From Sphingobium sp. 15-1 (GTDB lineage: Bacteria; Pseudomonadota; Alphaproteobacteria; Sphingomonadales; Sphingomonadaceae): a stretch of DNA of 64,000 nucleotides. Shown in pieces: positions 9,377 through 18,737 of the stretch. The notes below the pieces were generated by a model, which had not been told where the DNA came from, did no database searches, and saw only the letters and a program-made list of their open reading frames with translations. The DNA lies in the NCBI RefSeq assembly GCF_013375535.1, contig NZ_JABXJG010000001.1:434001-498000 (forward strand), in the 5' to 3' direction. Numbering within the stretch: the first letter of the stretch is position 1; each line of letters starts with the position of its first letter. The translations under genes were made by a program, and so were the position numbers.

Positions 9377-10444
9377 TTATCCCTCAAACCCCGCCGGGTC
9401 GGCCCAGTCCGGGTGAACCCAGGCCATGGCCTTGAACAAGCTTCCCATCGCCTCGTCGGCGGTCAGCCGATGGCGAGCAGCCTCCACTTCCTCCGCGCGG
9501 GCGGGCGCTGTCCGGCGGAGCTGATCGGCGCGGGCGTCGATGCCGAGCCGGCGCAGGAATGAGCCCTGACCGACCGTCCGCGTCACCCGCAACCCGGCTT
9601 GGCGCGCCATATTGCCGATCATCGTGAAATCGACATGGGTGGTGAGGTCGCTCTCGCCCGGCTCCAGAAACGGATCGGCATAGCGATGCGCCCTGACCGC
9701 CTGGAGCGTGTCGCCGGTCGCGGGGCCTTCATAGCCATAATCCACGATGATCGCTGCTCCGCCTTGCCGCGCAATGCGATGCGCCAGTTCCAGCGCGACG
9801 GCCGATCCGGCGAGCGGCATTTCGAGGATCGTGCCCTCAGGCGCGTCGGCGGCCATGGCGGGGATGCCCGATTCGATGCGGCGATAACCCGGCATGGGGG
9901 CGAAGCGGTTGGGTTCATCCGCATCGGGGCGGACGACCACCCGCTCGCGCCATTCCTGGCCGACGCGGACAAGCTGCCGGACGGGCAGGGCGTCGAAAAA
10001 TTCATTGGCGACGACCAGCAGCGGCCCCTGCTCCGGCAGGCTGGACACGGCGTCATGGTGCAGGACATTGGGGATCAGGGCGCTTTGCCGTTCGCGCAGG
10101 CTGGGGCTGGTTTCCACGAAATGGACGCGGGGATGGAGCGCGGCGCCGGCCATGGCCCGCAGCGCGTCGGAAGCGAGCGTGCCGCGGCCCGGCCCCAATT
10201 CGACATAGTGAGCTTCCGGACGGCTGCCGGATCGCATCCAGACGTCCGCGAGGCAGAGGCCGATCAATTCCCCGAACATCTGGCTGATTTCGGGCGCGGT
10301 GGTGAAGTCGCCCGCCACGCCCAGCGGATCGCGGGTGCCGTAATAATGCTGGTTCGCCTCCGCCATATAATGGGCGACGGAGATCGGGCCGCCCGCCGCG
10401 ATCTGGCGGGCGAGCCGTTCGGACAAGGTCAGCTCAACTGACAC
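9377..10444 (-). CDS. MidA/NDUFAF7-type SAM-dependent methyltransferase
   Basis: 355 aa from a GTG that overlaps the end of lgt by 11 bases. Motifs: [24 protein letters not shown] with the [18 protein letters not shown] signature near residue 45, the SAM-binding [24 protein letters not shown], and IVDYGYEG. In mitochondria this family (NDUFAF7) methylates an arginine of a complex I subunit; the bacterial target is not established. It is translationally coupled to lgt. Confidence 0.88.
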   Translation of the reverse strand: MSVELTLSERLARQIAAGGPISVAHYMAEANQHYYGTRDPLGVAGDFTTAPEISQMFGELIGLCLADVWMRSGSRPEAHYVELGPGRGTLASDALRAMAGAALHPRVHFVETSPSLRERQSALIPNVLHHDAVSSLPEQGPLLVVANEFFDALPVRQLVRVGQEWRERVVVRPDADEPNRFAPMPGYRRIESGIPAMAADAPEGTILEMPLAGSAVALELAHRIARQGGAAIIVDYGYEGPATGDTLQAVRAHRYADPFLEPGESDLTTHVDFTMIGNMARQAGLRVTRTVGQGSFLRRLGIDARADQLRRTAPARAEEVEAARHRLTADEAMGSLFKAMAWVHPDWADPAGFEG

Positions 10445-11300
10445 TCGCGCTGCCTGCGGTGGGTTCGACGCGGACGCGGCGGCCTTTGGCGGTGACGATC
10501 AGGTAGAGGCCGCCCAGGATCATCGGCACGCACAGCCACTGGCCCATGTGCAGGCCGGTGCGGGCGGCGAATTCCATGAGCTGGGCGTCCGCCTCCCGGA
10601 AATATTCGACGCCGAAGCGGAAGATGCCATAGCTCAGCAGAAAGATGCCGACGAGCATGCCGGGCTTGTAGCGGGCGCGGGTCTTCCAGAAAGCGAAGGC
10701 CAGAATGAGGAACAGCACTATGCCTTCGAGAAAGGCTTCGTAAAGCTGGCTCGGATGGCGGGGGAAGGGACCGCCGGTCGGGAAGATGATCGCCCAGGGC
10801 ACGTCGGTTTCCTTGCCCCACAATTCCCCGTTCACGAAATTGGCGAGGCGGCCGAAGAACAGGCCGAAGGGGACGCAGCAGGCCACGAAATCATGGATGC
10901 GCAGCCAGGAGAGCTTCTCCTTGCGCGCCATGTAGAGGATGCCGAGCGACACGCCGATCGCCCCGCCATGGAAGGACATGCCGCCGTTCCAAAGCTTGAA
11001 GATGTCGAGCGGGTGCGCCAATATTTCGGGCTGGTAGAAGAAGACATAGGCCAGCCGCCCGCCGATGATGATGCCTAGCGTCGCGTAGAAGATCATGTCG
11101 TCGGCATGGCGGCGCGCCATGGGTGATCCGGGCTGGGCGATCAGCTTCAGCAGATACCAGTAGCCGATCAATATGCCCGCCAGATAGGCGAGGCTGTACC
11201 ATTTCAGCGTGAAGAAGCCGAGGTCGAGCGCGACCGGGCTAAGGCCGAGCTGGTCGAAGCGGATGGCGCCCGAAGCGGCGGCGGCAAGGTCAAGGATCAA
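10434..11300 (-). CDS. lgt: Prolipoprotein diacylglyceryl transferase
   Basis: 288 aa from a TTG at 11300 that has AAGGGG nine bases upstream; another TTG at 11342 extends it by 14 residues without a good ribosome site. Inner-membrane enzyme that transfers diacylglycerol from phosphatidylglycerol to the lipobox Cys of prelipoproteins. About seven TM segments. Visible conserved parts: [30 protein letters not shown], the HGG of MSFHGGAIG, the Lgt signature [14 protein letters not shown], and [13 protein letters not shown]. Co-transcribed with the methyltransferase gene downstream. Confidence 0.95.
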   Translation of the reverse strand: MILDLAAAASGAIRFDQLGLSPVALDLGFFTLKWYSLAYLAGILIGYWYLLKLIAQPGSPMARRHADDMIFYATLGIIIGGRLAYVFFYQPEILAHPLDIFKLWNGGMSFHGGAIGVSLGILYMARKEKLSWLRIHDFVACCVPFGLFFGRLANFVNGELWGKETDVPWAIIFPTGGPFPRHPSQLYEAFLEGIVLFLILAFAFWKTRARYKPGMLVGIFLLSYGIFRFGVEYFREADAQLMEFAARTGLHMGQWLCVPMILGGLYLIVTAKGRRVRVEPTAGSASVS

Positions 11301-11472
11301 GTTGTCGTTCCCCTTGGGAAATTCGTCCCCGCCATAGAGCAAGCTTGGGGAGGGAGGGAAGGGAGGAAGTGGATTTGGGTGACTTGGGCGCCACGATGAT
11401 GATGGTGGCCATGCGGCAATTCGATCCAGGAGGAAAGGGATGAGCCATCATTAAACCGTCATCCCATCCAAA

Positions 11473-11503
11473 TCGTCATCCCAGCTTTCGCTGGGATGAC
11501 GAT
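11473..11503. repeat. Short GTCATCCCAGC palindrome
   Basis: ATCGTCATCCCAGC, loop TTTC or so, then GCTGGGATGACGAT: a perfect hairpin next to a partial third copy (GTCATCCCATCC) at about 11458. It lies in the roughly 245-base gap between lgt and the Lrp gene, which otherwise shows nothing recognisable. This is another small dispersed-repeat type. Confidence 0.75.
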
Positions 11504-11546
11504 AAGCCATTTGAATTCGCTCATATTCCGACATGTGTCTGGTGCT

Positions 11547-12023
11547 TCAGGGAATGGGGATTTGCGTGTCCGACTTGACCCGGTCGAGCGCGACCAGCGT
11601 GCGGAAGCTGGCGACGGACTCGTTTTCCGCGAACAGGCGGCGGGTGATGGCTTCATAGCTGCGCATGTCGGGCGACAGGATGACCAGCACGAAGCTGGTG
11701 CCGCCGGTCACATAATAGCATTGCTGAACCTCCGGCGCGGCGTGGAACAGGGCCTTGGCGCGGTCGACCGTCGCGGATTTCTCGTCAGTGAGGTGGACCT
11801 CCACGATCGCGGTGATGGCGAGCGACAGCGCGTCGGGGTCCAGGATCGCCACATTGCGGGCGATGATTCCCGCCTTTTCCATGGCGGCGATGCGGCGTTG
11901 GACGGCGGCGGTGGAGAGGTTTACCGCTTCCGCGATGGTCCGCTGCGGCACCTTGTTGTCGCGCTGGACGATGCGCAGGATCGCGCGGTCGAAGAGGTCG
12001 AGCGGACGGCGAAGATCGGGCAT
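11547..12023 (-). CDS. Lrp/AsnC-family transcriptional regulator
   Basis: 158 aa from ATG 12023. N-terminal winged HTH (LDLFDRAILRIVQRDNKVPQ, then RTIAEAVNLSTAAVQRRIAA) and a C-terminal RAM ligand-binding domain (VEVHLTDEKSATVDRAKALF, VTGGTSFVLVILSPDMRSYE). Such regulators sense amino acids and commonly control a neighbouring transporter. It is divergent from an EamA-type exporter with about 100 bases between starts, so control of that gene is likely but inferred. Confidence 0.92.
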   Translation of the reverse strand: MPDLRRPLDLFDRAILRIVQRDNKVPQRTIAEAVNLSTAAVQRRIAAMEKAGIIARNVAILDPDALSLAITAIVEVHLTDEKSATVDRAKALFHAAPEVQQCYYVTGGTSFVLVILSPDMRSYEAITRRLFAENESVASFRTLVALDRVKSDTQIPIP

Positions 12024-12125
12024 GAGCGAGTAATTGTTGCATTTGCAGGAGCAATCAAGAGCACATTTCTTGCCCGGATGATGATATTTCCCGAACCCCT
12101 TTTGATATTGGGCAAGGGTGAAGGG

Positions 12126-13103
12126 ATGGCGGATCGGTCGGGCAACTTGGTCGGGATCCTGTGCGGCATGGGCGCGGGCGCGCTGTGGGGGCTGGTGTTT
12201 CTGGCGCCGGAACTGGTGCGCGCTTTCGGGCCGCTGGAACTGACATTGGGGCGCTATCTTTCCTATGGGGCAATGTCGGCGGTGCTGATCGCGCCGCGCT
12301 GGCGGACGCTGGCGCCCCGGATCGAGCGGCGGGAATGGCTGGCTCTGGCATGGCTCGCTTTGGCGGGGAACACGCTTTACTACCTGCTGCTGTCGAGCGC
12401 GGTGCAGAGGGGCGGGATTGCGATGACTTCGCTGGTCATCGGCTTTCTTCCCGTGGCGGTGACGATCATCGGCAGCCGGGACCGCGATGCGGCGCCGCTG
12501 CGCCGGCTGGCGCCTTCCCTGTCGCTGTGCGCGGCAGGGGCGCTTTGCATCGGGTGGCAGGCGGTGGCCCTGCCAGCCTCGGGCACAGTCGGGAAGCAAC
12601 TGACCGGCCTGCTCTGCGCCATCGGCGCGCTGCTGTCCTGGACGGCTTATGCGGTGGGGAACAGCCGGTGGCTCGGGCGGCTGCGGCAGGTTTCGGCGCA
12701 TGACTGGAACCTGTTGACGGGGATCGTCACGGGCGGGCAGGCGCTGCTGCTGGTGCCGGTGGCGCTGCTATGGGGGTTCGGTCATCATGACGGGCTGGCC
12801 TGGGCGCAACTCGGAGCGGTTTCGCTGGGCGTGGCGATGCTGTGTTCGATCGCGGGCAATGCGTTGTGGAACCGGATGAGCCGGTTGCTGCCGCTGACGC
12901 TGGTCGGACAGATGATCCTGTTCGAGACGATGTTTGCGCTGCTCTACGGCTTCTTATGGGAGCAGCGCTGGCCGACCTTGCTGGAGGCGATGGCTTTCGG
13001 GCTGGTGGTGCTGAGCGTCCTGTCCTGCATCGCGGCGCATCGGCGGCCGGCCGGCGTCATTGCGCCTGGCCCATATCCTGAGCGGTCGGTGGAGGCAGCA
13101 TGA
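12126..13103 (+). CDS. EamA/DMT-family transporter (probable metabolite exporter)
   Basis: 325 aa from ATG 12126; the open frame upstream only mirrors the Lrp gene. Ten hydrophobic segments in two EamA-like halves, beginning NLVGILCGMGAGALWGLVFL and ending LLEAMAFGLVVLSVLSCIAA. Relatives export amino acids or other small metabolites. It is paired with the divergent Lrp regulator, which suggests amino-acid efflux. Its 3' end overlaps the convergent membrane-protein gene by 47 bases. Confidence 0.85.
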   Translation: MADRSGNLVGILCGMGAGALWGLVFLAPELVRAFGPLELTLGRYLSYGAMSAVLIAPRWRTLAPRIERREWLALAWLALAGNTLYYLLLSSAVQRGGIAMTSLVIGFLPVAVTIIGSRDRDAAPLRRLAPSLSLCAAGALCIGWQAVALPASGTVGKQLTGLLCAIGALLSWTAYAVGNSRWLGRLRQVSAHDWNLLTGIVTGGQALLLVPVALLWGFGHHDGLAWAQLGAVSLGVAMLCSIAGNALWNRMSRLLPLTLVGQMILFETMFALLYGFLWEQRWPTLLEAMAFGLVVLSVLSCIAAHRRPAGVIAPGPYPERSVEAA

Positions 13104-14475
13104 CGCGGGCCGCCGTTCCCGACAGGATCAGCAGGGCGAAAGCGAGGATCGCTGGCCCGGTGGCGCGGAGGGAAGGCCGGGGCGGCCAGAGGATCAGCCA
13201 GCCCAGCGCCGACGCCATCATCGCCCAGAGATGATAGCGCAGGTCCGACGATATGCTGAGCGCGAGGAAGCTCGCCTCCTGGAAAAGCGCGGAGGTGAAC
13301 AGGGCGAGGGCCAGATCGCGCGGGGCGGATGGCGGCTGGCCGCGGAGGTTCCACAGGCCCCATAGCGCGGCCACGACCCAGAAGATCGGCCAGGCGACCG
13401 GCATTTCGGTGAGCCAGCCGGCTGATTTCTGCCATGGGATAACCAAGGGGTTGGCGGGACTGGCGAGGCCGAGGCGATTGGGCTCGCCATGGGCGGGCGG
13501 CGCGGCCAGCGGCCAGTGATAGGGTATCAGCCAGCGTTCTGTCGAATTCAGATGGGCGAGCCGGTGCGCCAGATAAGCGACGGGGTGGGCAAGCGCGGCG
13601 CTGGCCCATAGGCGATAGAGCGGGCCAACCGGCGCCTTGTCCCAGGCACGGATGAGCGCCGCGCAATCGGGCGCGTCGCCCAGAGGGTCCCAGAACAGGG
13701 GGAGCACGCAATGATGGGCCGCCAGCGATGGGGCGGCTTGCGGGGGAAGGCTGGGCGCGTCGCCCGTCCTGACGGCGATGGCGGCGAGATCATAAATGGG
13801 CTGGGTGCGGCGGACGCCGCTGTCCCTGGCGCCGAGCAGGCCGTGGTTGATCGGCTGGGACAGGAGCAGGACGGCGGGGATGGCCGCGACGGTCACGGCC
13901 AGGCGGGCGAGGCCGTTCCGGGGATAGGGGATCAGCAGCATCGTCAGCGGGACGGTGGAGAAGGCCGCATTGGCGCGAAGCAGCGTGGCATAAGCGAGGC
14001 AGAGGATCGCGATGAGAAGCGCCGGCACCGGAAGCGGCCGGTTGCGCAGACGGTATGTGCCGATGATGCCGGTGGCGAGGGCCAGCGCGCCGATTGCCTG
14101 ACTGTCCTTGATCACGATGGCGAGCCAGCCGAGCAGCAGGGGATTGGCGCCGATCAGGAGCAGGGCGATGGCCTTGCGGCCGCCGAGGGCCTGGGCAAGC
14201 AGGCCAAGGCCCAGCCAATAGGTGGCGATCTGGAGGACGAACAGGGGGGCGGCGCCGGGTCCGGAGAAGGACAGGAGCGACCAGAGGCGCGCCATGACGG
14301 GTGGGTGCCAGTCGTCATAGCTTCGTGTCAGAAGCTGTTGATATTGAACGATGGTGTCATATTCCGCGATGCCGGGCCAGAAGAACAGCAGGGAGCAGAT
14401 GAGGAACAGAAGCGCCGCCAGAAGCGGCTTGCGGGAAAAGGACTTGGCCCGTCGTGACGCGGTAATGGCGTGCAT
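13057..14475 (-). CDS. Polytopic membrane protein, possible GT-C-type glycosyltransferase
   Basis: 472 aa with about ten hydrophobic segments, starting KPLLAALLFLICSLLFFWPG after a basic N-terminus. The first loop (AEYDTIVQYQQLLTRSYDDW followed by HPPVMARLWSLLS) has the acidic and HPP residues typical of polyprenyl-phosphate-using GT-C enzymes, but no family signature can be named with confidence. A Gly/Arg/Pro-rich periplasmic section lies in the middle. It is a single gene between convergent eamA and the ribosomal-protein operon. Function unknown. Confidence 0.7.
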   Translation of the reverse strand: MHAITASRRAKSFSRKPLLAALLFLICSLLFFWPGIAEYDTIVQYQQLLTRSYDDWHPPVMARLWSLLSFSGPGAAPLFVLQIATYWLGLGLLAQALGGRKAIALLLIGANPLLLGWLAIVIKDSQAIGALALATGIIGTYRLRNRPLPVPALLIAILCLAYATLLRANAAFSTVPLTMLLIPYPRNGLARLAVTVAAIPAVLLLSQPINHGLLGARDSGVRRTQPIYDLAAIAVRTGDAPSLPPQAAPSLAAHHCVLPLFWDPLGDAPDCAALIRAWDKAPVGPLYRLWASAALAHPVAYLAHRLAHLNSTERWLIPYHWPLAAPPAHGEPNRLGLASPANPLVIPWQKSAGWLTEMPVAWPIFWVVAALWGLWNLRGQPPSAPRDLALALFTSALFQEASFLALSISSDLRYHLWAMMASALGWLILWPPRPSLRATGPAILAFALLILSGTAARVMLPPPTAQDMGQAQ

Positions 14476-14576
14476 GAATGTCCCCTTCGGTTTGGGAATG
14501 GGTGACGGGAATTGGGGCGGTTGTCGAGGGGGAAGAGTGAAGGTCGATGGAAGGGGTGGTTGGCGGACAGTCAGCT

Positions 14577-14706
14577 TTCCTTGAAGTATGCCGTGCTCCT
14601 GCGCAGGCAGGAGCCCAGTTCTGCCCTCCGTGTATCATTGCATCGTCTGAACTGGGTTCCTGCCTTCGCAGGAACACGGCGCGCTTAACGTCCGCTATTG
14701 GCCACC
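14577..14706. repeat. Dispersed palindromic repeat, copy 3 (long subtype)
   Basis: Core 14592-14679 is CCGTGCTCCTGCGCAGGCAG ... CTGGGTTCCTGCCTTCGCAG. Unlike the short copies, it shares its loop (CCGTGTATCATTGCATCG) and its flanks (TTGAAGTATG on the left; CGCGCTTAACG and TTGGCCACC on the right) with the copies near 29.4 and 44.9 kb, so the repeated unit is about 130 bases. Confidence 0.85.
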
Positions 14707-14721
14707 AGCCGCCATCCCCAA

Positions 14722-14750
14722 CAAAAAAGCCGCCCGGTGAAGGGCGGCTT
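14722..14750 (-). terminator. Rho-independent terminator of the rpsF-rpsR-rplI operon
   Basis: On the minus strand: AAGCCGCCC, short loop, GGGCGGCTT followed by TTTT. It starts 24 bases after the rplI stop. Confidence 0.93.
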
Positions 14751-14774
14751 CTCTGTTCGGTCCGATGTCGAAAC

Positions 14775-15371
14775 TCAGGCTTCTTCGGCCGGGGCTTCTT
14801 CGGCTTCCACGGCGATTTCGCCGGGTTCCGCGTTCGGATCATAATCTTCGGTGAAGCCGCTCTCGTCCTTTTCGAACAGGTCGGCCATCACGTCCACGCC
14901 CTGCGACTGCAGATCGGCTTCTTCCGGCGAGCGGGCGACGTTCACCGTGATGGTGACCGCGACTTCGGGGTGCAGCGCAACCTTGACGTCGAAGACGCCC
15001 AGGGTCTTGATCGGGCGTTCCAGCACGACCATCGCCTTGGTGACGTTGGTCACGCCGTCAGCGTGCAGCGCTTCGACGACGTCACGGACGGCGACCGAAC
15101 CATAGAGGTGGCCGGCGTTGGACGACTGGCGGATCAGGACGATCTGCTTGCCGTTGACGCCTTCGGCAGCCTTTTCGGCGTCCGTGCGGCGGGCGGCGTT
15201 GTCGGCTTCGATCTTCGCGCGGTTGGCTTCGAAGACCTTCTTGTTGGCGTTGTTGGAGCGCAGCGCCTTCTTGTTGGGCAGCAGATAGTTACGCGCGTAA
15301 CCATCCTTCACGGTGACGACGTCACCGATGGCGCCCAGCTTCTCGATCCGTTCGAGGAGAATGATTTCCAT
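14775..15371 (-). CDS. rplI: 50S ribosomal protein L9
   Basis: 198 aa. N-terminal RNA-binding domain MEIILLERIEKLGAIGDVVT and YARNYLLPNKKAL, long connecting helix (ANKKVFEANRAKIEADNAAR), and the C-terminal domain with GHLYGSVAVRDVVEAL. An acidic tail of about 45 residues (ending EIAVEAEEAPAEEA) makes it longer than the roughly 150-residue enterobacterial L9. It is last in the rpsF-rpsR-rplI operon and followed by a clear terminator. Confidence 0.98.
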   Translation of the reverse strand: MEIILLERIEKLGAIGDVVTVKDGYARNYLLPNKKALRSNNANKKVFEANRAKIEADNAARRTDAEKAAEGVNGKQIVLIRQSSNAGHLYGSVAVRDVVEALHADGVTNVTKAMVVLERPIKTLGVFDVKVALHPEVAVTITVNVARSPEEADLQSQGVDVMADLFEKDESGFTEDYDPNAEPGEIAVEAEEAPAEEA

Positions 15372-15384
15372 GAGTCTTACTCCC

Positions 15385-15609
15385 TCACTTCACGATGTAG
15401 GGCAGCAGGCCCAGATGACGGGCGCGCTTGATGGCCTGGGCCAGCTCGCGCTGCTTCTTGGCGGAAACCGCGGTGATGCGGCTGGGGACGATCTTGCCGC
15501 GCTCGGACACGAAGCCCTGAAGCAGACGGACGTCCTTATAATCGATCTTCGGCGCATCCTTGGCGGCGAAGGGGCAGCTCTTGCGGCGGCGGAAAAACGG
15601 GCGTGCCAT
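15385..15609 (-). CDS. rpsR: 30S ribosomal protein S18
   Basis: 74 aa, normal length. Conserved [40 protein letters not shown] and [12 protein letters not shown]. It binds S6 in the platform of the 30S subunit. It lies 13 bases after rpsF and 13 bases before rplI. Confidence 0.98.
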   Translation of the reverse strand: MARPFFRRRKSCPFAAKDAPKIDYKDVRLLQGFVSERGKIVPSRITAVSAKKQRELAQAIKRARHLGLLPYIVK

Positions 15610-15622
15610 TGGTCAGATCTCC

Positions 15623-16066
15623 TTATTCGCCGGCCGGGGCGGCTTCTTCGCGGTCGCGGCGCGGGCCACGATCTTCGCGATCACCTCGGGGGCCGCGATC
15701 GCCACGGTCACCGCGGGGGCCGCGATCACCACGCTCGGAGCGTTCCTGCTTGCGCATCATGACCGAAGGGCCACCTTCCAGCTCATCGACCTTGATGGTC
15801 ATGTAGCGGATGATGTCTTCGTTGATCTGGGTCTGGCGCTCCAGCTCAGCAACGACGCCGGCGGGGGCGTCGATGTTGAGCATCACATAGTGCGCCTTGC
15901 GGTTCTTGGCGATCTTGTACGCGAGGCTGCGCAGGCCCCAGGTTTCCACCTTGGTCACCTTGCCAGCATTTTCCTCGACGATCTTGGTGGCGGTTTCCGC
16001 CAGAGTGTCCACCTGCGCCTGTGCCAGATCCTGGCGCGCAAGGAACACATGCTCGTAAAGAGCCAT
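15623..16066 (-). CDS. rpsF: 30S ribosomal protein S6 with Arg/Gly/Asp repeat tail
   Basis: 147 aa from ATG 16066 (the frame remains open upstream without a plausible start). Core [40 protein letters not shown] and YVMLNIDAP matches S6. After residue about 110 the protein has a repetitive tail of [13 protein letters not shown] units and a final PAGE. First gene of the rpsF-rpsR-rplI operon. Confidence 0.97.
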   Translation of the reverse strand: MALYEHVFLARQDLAQAQVDTLAETATKIVEENAGKVTKVETWGLRSLAYKIAKNRKAHYVMLNIDAPAGVVAELERQTQINEDIIRYMTIKVDELEGGPSVMMRKQERSERGDRGPRGDRGDRGPRGDREDRGPRRDREEAAPAGE

Positions 16067-16251
16067 GGGTATTGCCTCATCTGTTGGCCGATCGCTGACG
16101 CCCACCCCATGTGGAACGCCCCTCCGGCTGTCGTCTAAAAGCATTCTTCCACGCGGCCGCGAGTCACCCCGTGGTCGTGCGAAGCGGCGCCTATGACGGA
16201 AATGCGGGGGAAAGGCAAGGACGGATTGGTGCAGAACCAAGCCGCAAATCC

Positions 16252-16282
16252 GCCGTTCGGGTTGAGCTTGTCGAAGCCCCTT
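16252..16282. repeat. Half copy of the GTTCGGGCTGAGCTTGTCGAAG repeat
   Basis: CCGTTCGGGTTGAGCTTGTC then GAAGCCCC. It matches the left arm of the complete inverted copy at 42618-42692, but here there is no right arm. Confidence 0.7.
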
Positions 16283-16391
16283 ACTTCCTCTTATCCTCAT
16301 AAAAAGAAAGAAAAGCACTTCGACATTTTATCGAGAAAAGTGGCTCGATCAAACAGTGCGAACGGATGTCGGGATTGAAGGGGGGTATCTT

Positions 16392-17795
16392 ATGGCGGTC
16401 GGGATCGCGGCCTTGTCGCTGATATTGCTGATGATCGCGGCCTATCGGGGGATGAGCGTCATAGTGATGGCGCCGCTGCTGGCGATGCTGGCGGTGTTCC
16501 TGACCGATCCGGCCGCCGTGCCCGCCGTCTTTTCAGGACTCTTCATGGAGAAGGTAGGGAGCTTCCTGAAGCTCTATTTCCCGGTCTTCCTGCTGGGCGC
16601 ACTATTCGGGAAGCTGATCGAGATTTCGGGTTTTTCGCGGGTGATCGTGACGGCGGTGATCCGGCTTGTCGGCGCGCAGAGGGCGATCCCGGCGATCATG
16701 CTGGTGACGGCGCTGCTGACCTATGGCGGGGTTTCGGTCTTCGTGGCGGTGTTCGCCGTCTATCCCTTCGCCGCCGAGATGTTCCGGCAGGGCGATATTC
16801 CCAAGCGGTTGGTGCCCGCGACGATCGGGCTGGGGGCGATCACCTTCACCATGGATGCGATGCCGGGGACGCCGCAGATCCAGAATATCATCCCGACCAG
16901 CTTTTTCGGAACGACGACCTGGGCGGCGCCGGTGCTGGGGCTGATCGGGTCGCTCTGTATCATGGGGCTGGGGCTGGCCTATCTCGGCTGGCGGCGGCGT
17001 GCGATGCAGGCGGCGGGCGAGGGCTATGGCGCGCCGGAGACGCTGGTGAACGAGCCGGACGCGGTGGACGTGGGGGAGCGGTCCGCGCATCCTGTGATCG
17101 CCTTGTTGCCGTTATTGGTCGTGGGGCTGGGGAATCTGGCGCTGACCATGGTCATCCCCCGTATGGTGCCGGGGGAGGAGGTCAGCGTATCGCTGGTGGG
17201 CTTGACCGAGCCTGTGGTGGTGAAGGTGGCCCAAGTCTCGGCGCTCTGGGCGGTGGAGGGCGCTTTGCTGGCGGGGATCGCGACGATCCTGCTTTTCGCC
17301 TTCGCGCAAGTGGCGCGGCGCTTTGCCGATGGGTCGCGGGCGGCGGTGGGCGGAGCCTTGCTGGCGGGCATGAATACGGCGGTCGAATATGGGTTCGGGG
17401 CGGTGATCGCGGCGCTTCCCGGCTTTCTGGCGGTGAAGGAGGCGCTGAAGGCCGTGCCCAATCCTCTGGTCAATGAAGCGATCACCGTGACCTCGCTGGC
17501 CGGGATCACGGGGTCGGCTTCGGGAGGGCTGTCGATCGCGCTGGCGGCCATGGCGGAACAATTCGCGGCGGCGGGCGATGCGGCGGGCATCCCGCGCGAG
17601 GTGCTGCATCGCGTGGCGTCGATGGCGAGCGGGGGAATGGACAGCCTGCCGCACAATGGGGCGGTGATCACGCTGCTGGCGGTGACGGGTCTGACCCATC
17701 GGCAGGCCTATAAGGATATTTTCGCGCTGACCCTGATAAAGACCTTCACCGTGTTCGTGGTGATCGCGGTCTATTATCTGACGGGGCTGGTATAG
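16392..17795 (+). CDS. GntP-family permease
   Basis: 467 aa from ATG 16392, chosen for GAAGGGGGG placed six bases upstream. About 12 TM segments, with the family segments KLYFPVFLLGALFGKLIEIS, LLTYGGVSVFVAVFAVYPFA, TMDAMPGTPQIQNIIPT and the GITGSASGGLSIALAAMAEQ / GGMDSLPHNGAVITLLAVTG pair near the C-terminus. GntP proteins are proton symporters for gluconate and related acids; the substrate here is not known and no sugar-acid kinase lies nearby. It is followed directly by a strong terminator. Confidence 0.9.
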   Translation: MAVGIAALSLILLMIAAYRGMSVIVMAPLLAMLAVFLTDPAAVPAVFSGLFMEKVGSFLKLYFPVFLLGALFGKLIEISGFSRVIVTAVIRLVGAQRAIPAIMLVTALLTYGGVSVFVAVFAVYPFAAEMFRQGDIPKRLVPATIGLGAITFTMDAMPGTPQIQNIIPTSFFGTTTWAAPVLGLIGSLCIMGLGLAYLGWRRRAMQAAGEGYGAPETLVNEPDAVDVGERSAHPVIALLPLLVVGLGNLALTMVIPRMVPGEEVSVSLVGLTEPVVVKVAQVSALWAVEGALLAGIATILLFAFAQVARRFADGSRAAVGGALLAGMNTAVEYGFGAVIAALPGFLAVKEALKAVPNPLVNEAITVTSLAGITGSASGGLSIALAAMAEQFAAAGDAAGIPREVLHRVASMASGGMDSLPHNGAVITLLAVTGLTHRQAYKDIFALTLIKTFTVFVVIAVYYLTGLV

Positions 17796-17796
17796 G

Positions 17797-17833
17797 AAAA
17801 CGCCCCGGAGCGGTGGCTCCGGGGCGTTTCCTT
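17797..17833. terminator. Bidirectional terminator between gntP-like and rcnB-like genes
   Basis: AAACGCCCCGGAGC, loop GGTG, GCTCCGGGGCGTTT: a perfect 14-bp stem flanked by A and T runs on both sides, so it can stop the + strand permease transcript and the - strand RcnB-like transcript. Confidence 0.93.
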
Positions 17834-17846
17834 GTCTTAATCCGGC

Positions 17847-18218
17847 TTAGCGGATCGCGCCGGTGATGACCGAGGCGATGATGCCGCTGGTGATCGCAAC
17901 CAGCACCGCGTCATTGCCCGAGCGGACCCAGTGATAACCGCGCGGCGGGGTGCGCAGGCGATAGCCGCGATAATTGTCGATCACGCGATAGCTGGTCGCA
18001 TAACGGCGGTCGAAGCGCTGGTCCTTGGCCCAACGGCGATGATTGTCGCGGCGGTCGTCCTTGCGGATGACGGTCGTCCGGGTGACGGTGCGGCCGTGGG
18101 GGCCTTGCTTCACGGTCTGATGGACTTCCCGCTGGGGCGCGGCCTGCGCCTGCGAGGCGACCATCGGGCTTGCGATCATGGTGGTGGCGGTCAGGGCCAT
18201 CAGAAACTTCTTGAACAT
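17847..18218 (-). CDS. RcnB-like exported protein
   Basis: 123 aa from ATG 18218. Signal peptide MFKKFLMALTATTMIASPMV ending near AQA-AP, a basic His/Arg-rich mature part (HQTVKQGPHGRTVTRTTVIR), the RYATSYRVIDNYRGYRLRTPP and GYHWVRSGNDAVLVAITSGI motifs characteristic of RcnB-family proteins, and a C-terminal hydrophobic stretch. RcnB of E. coli acts in periplasmic nickel/cobalt balance; in sphingomonads these proteins are numerous and of unknown role. Confidence 0.85.
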   Translation of the reverse strand: MFKKFLMALTATTMIASPMVASQAQAAPQREVHQTVKQGPHGRTVTRTTVIRKDDRRDNHRRWAKDQRFDRRYATSYRVIDNYRGYRLRTPPRGYHWVRSGNDAVLVAITSGIIASVITGAIR

Positions 18219-18382
18219 GACTTGCTCCTTCTTCCTCGATTTCTTGCCGCCGCTTCGGGCGTCGAAGACAGGGATAGGATGCGTTTGTCGCAGGCTTGTG
18301 CCACCCGTGCGCAAAGAATGTCGGAAATTGTAACAGGAGCAGAATTGGTGTGAATATCCGTTCAGCAATGCCTGTTTTCCCA

Positions 18383-18411
18383 ACAAAAACCCCGGAGAGA
18401 TGACTCCTGGG
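18383..18411 (-). terminator. Terminator of the small exported peptide gene
   Basis: On the minus strand CCCAGGAG, loop, CTCCGGGG followed by TTTTTG. It has one mismatch in the 8-bp stem and lies 22 bases after the stop at 18433. Confidence 0.65.
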
Positions 18412-18432
18412 CGAAGATGAGGGGAGGATGTC

Positions 18433-18591
18433 TCAGTTGGGGAGAAGGGTGGCGGTGACGACCATGCGCTGGAGCAGGATGGGATGATCCTTGCCCTCCA
18501 GGACCGGCGCGGGTCGGGCGGTGGCGAACGGAGTGAGGCTAACCCCAAGCATCAGAGCTGCGGCGGTCAGGCTGAGGGCGATGGTCTTCAT
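18433..18591 (-). CDS. Small exported protein of unknown function
   Basis: 52 aa. ATG 18591 has AGGAAAG upstream. The first half is a clear signal peptide (MKTIALSLTAAALMLGVSLT with cleavage probably at ATA-RP), leaving a mature peptide of only about 25 residues ending MVVTATLLPN. It has its own terminator. Not recognised; it could be a remnant of a longer exported protein. It is close to an RcnB-like gene on the same strand. Confidence 0.55.
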   Translation of the reverse strand: MKTIALSLTAAALMLGVSLTPFATARPAPVLEGKDHPILLQRMVVTATLLPN

Positions 18592-18700
18592 GAGGCTTTC
18601 CTTTCCATGGCGTGATGAAAGGGCCCTAGAAGGCGGTTGTCGCAGGACTGTGCCGGGCGTTCGGAAATATGTGAGAAAGTGTAACGAGTTGAATCTTTTG

Positions 18701-18725
18701 TGTTCCTGCCTTCGCAGGACCATGT
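18701..18725. repeat. Half copy of the GTGCTCCTGCG repeat
   Basis: GTGTTCCTGCCTTCGCAGGA, one arm only, between the efflux operon and the small peptide gene. Confidence 0.65.
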
Positions 18726-18737
18726 GCGAGCCATGAC

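Noticed and set aside
11496..12125. 210-residue N-terminal extension of the EamA-type transporter
   Set aside because: The extension is antisense to the Lrp regulator; ATG 12126 begins directly before the first TM segment.
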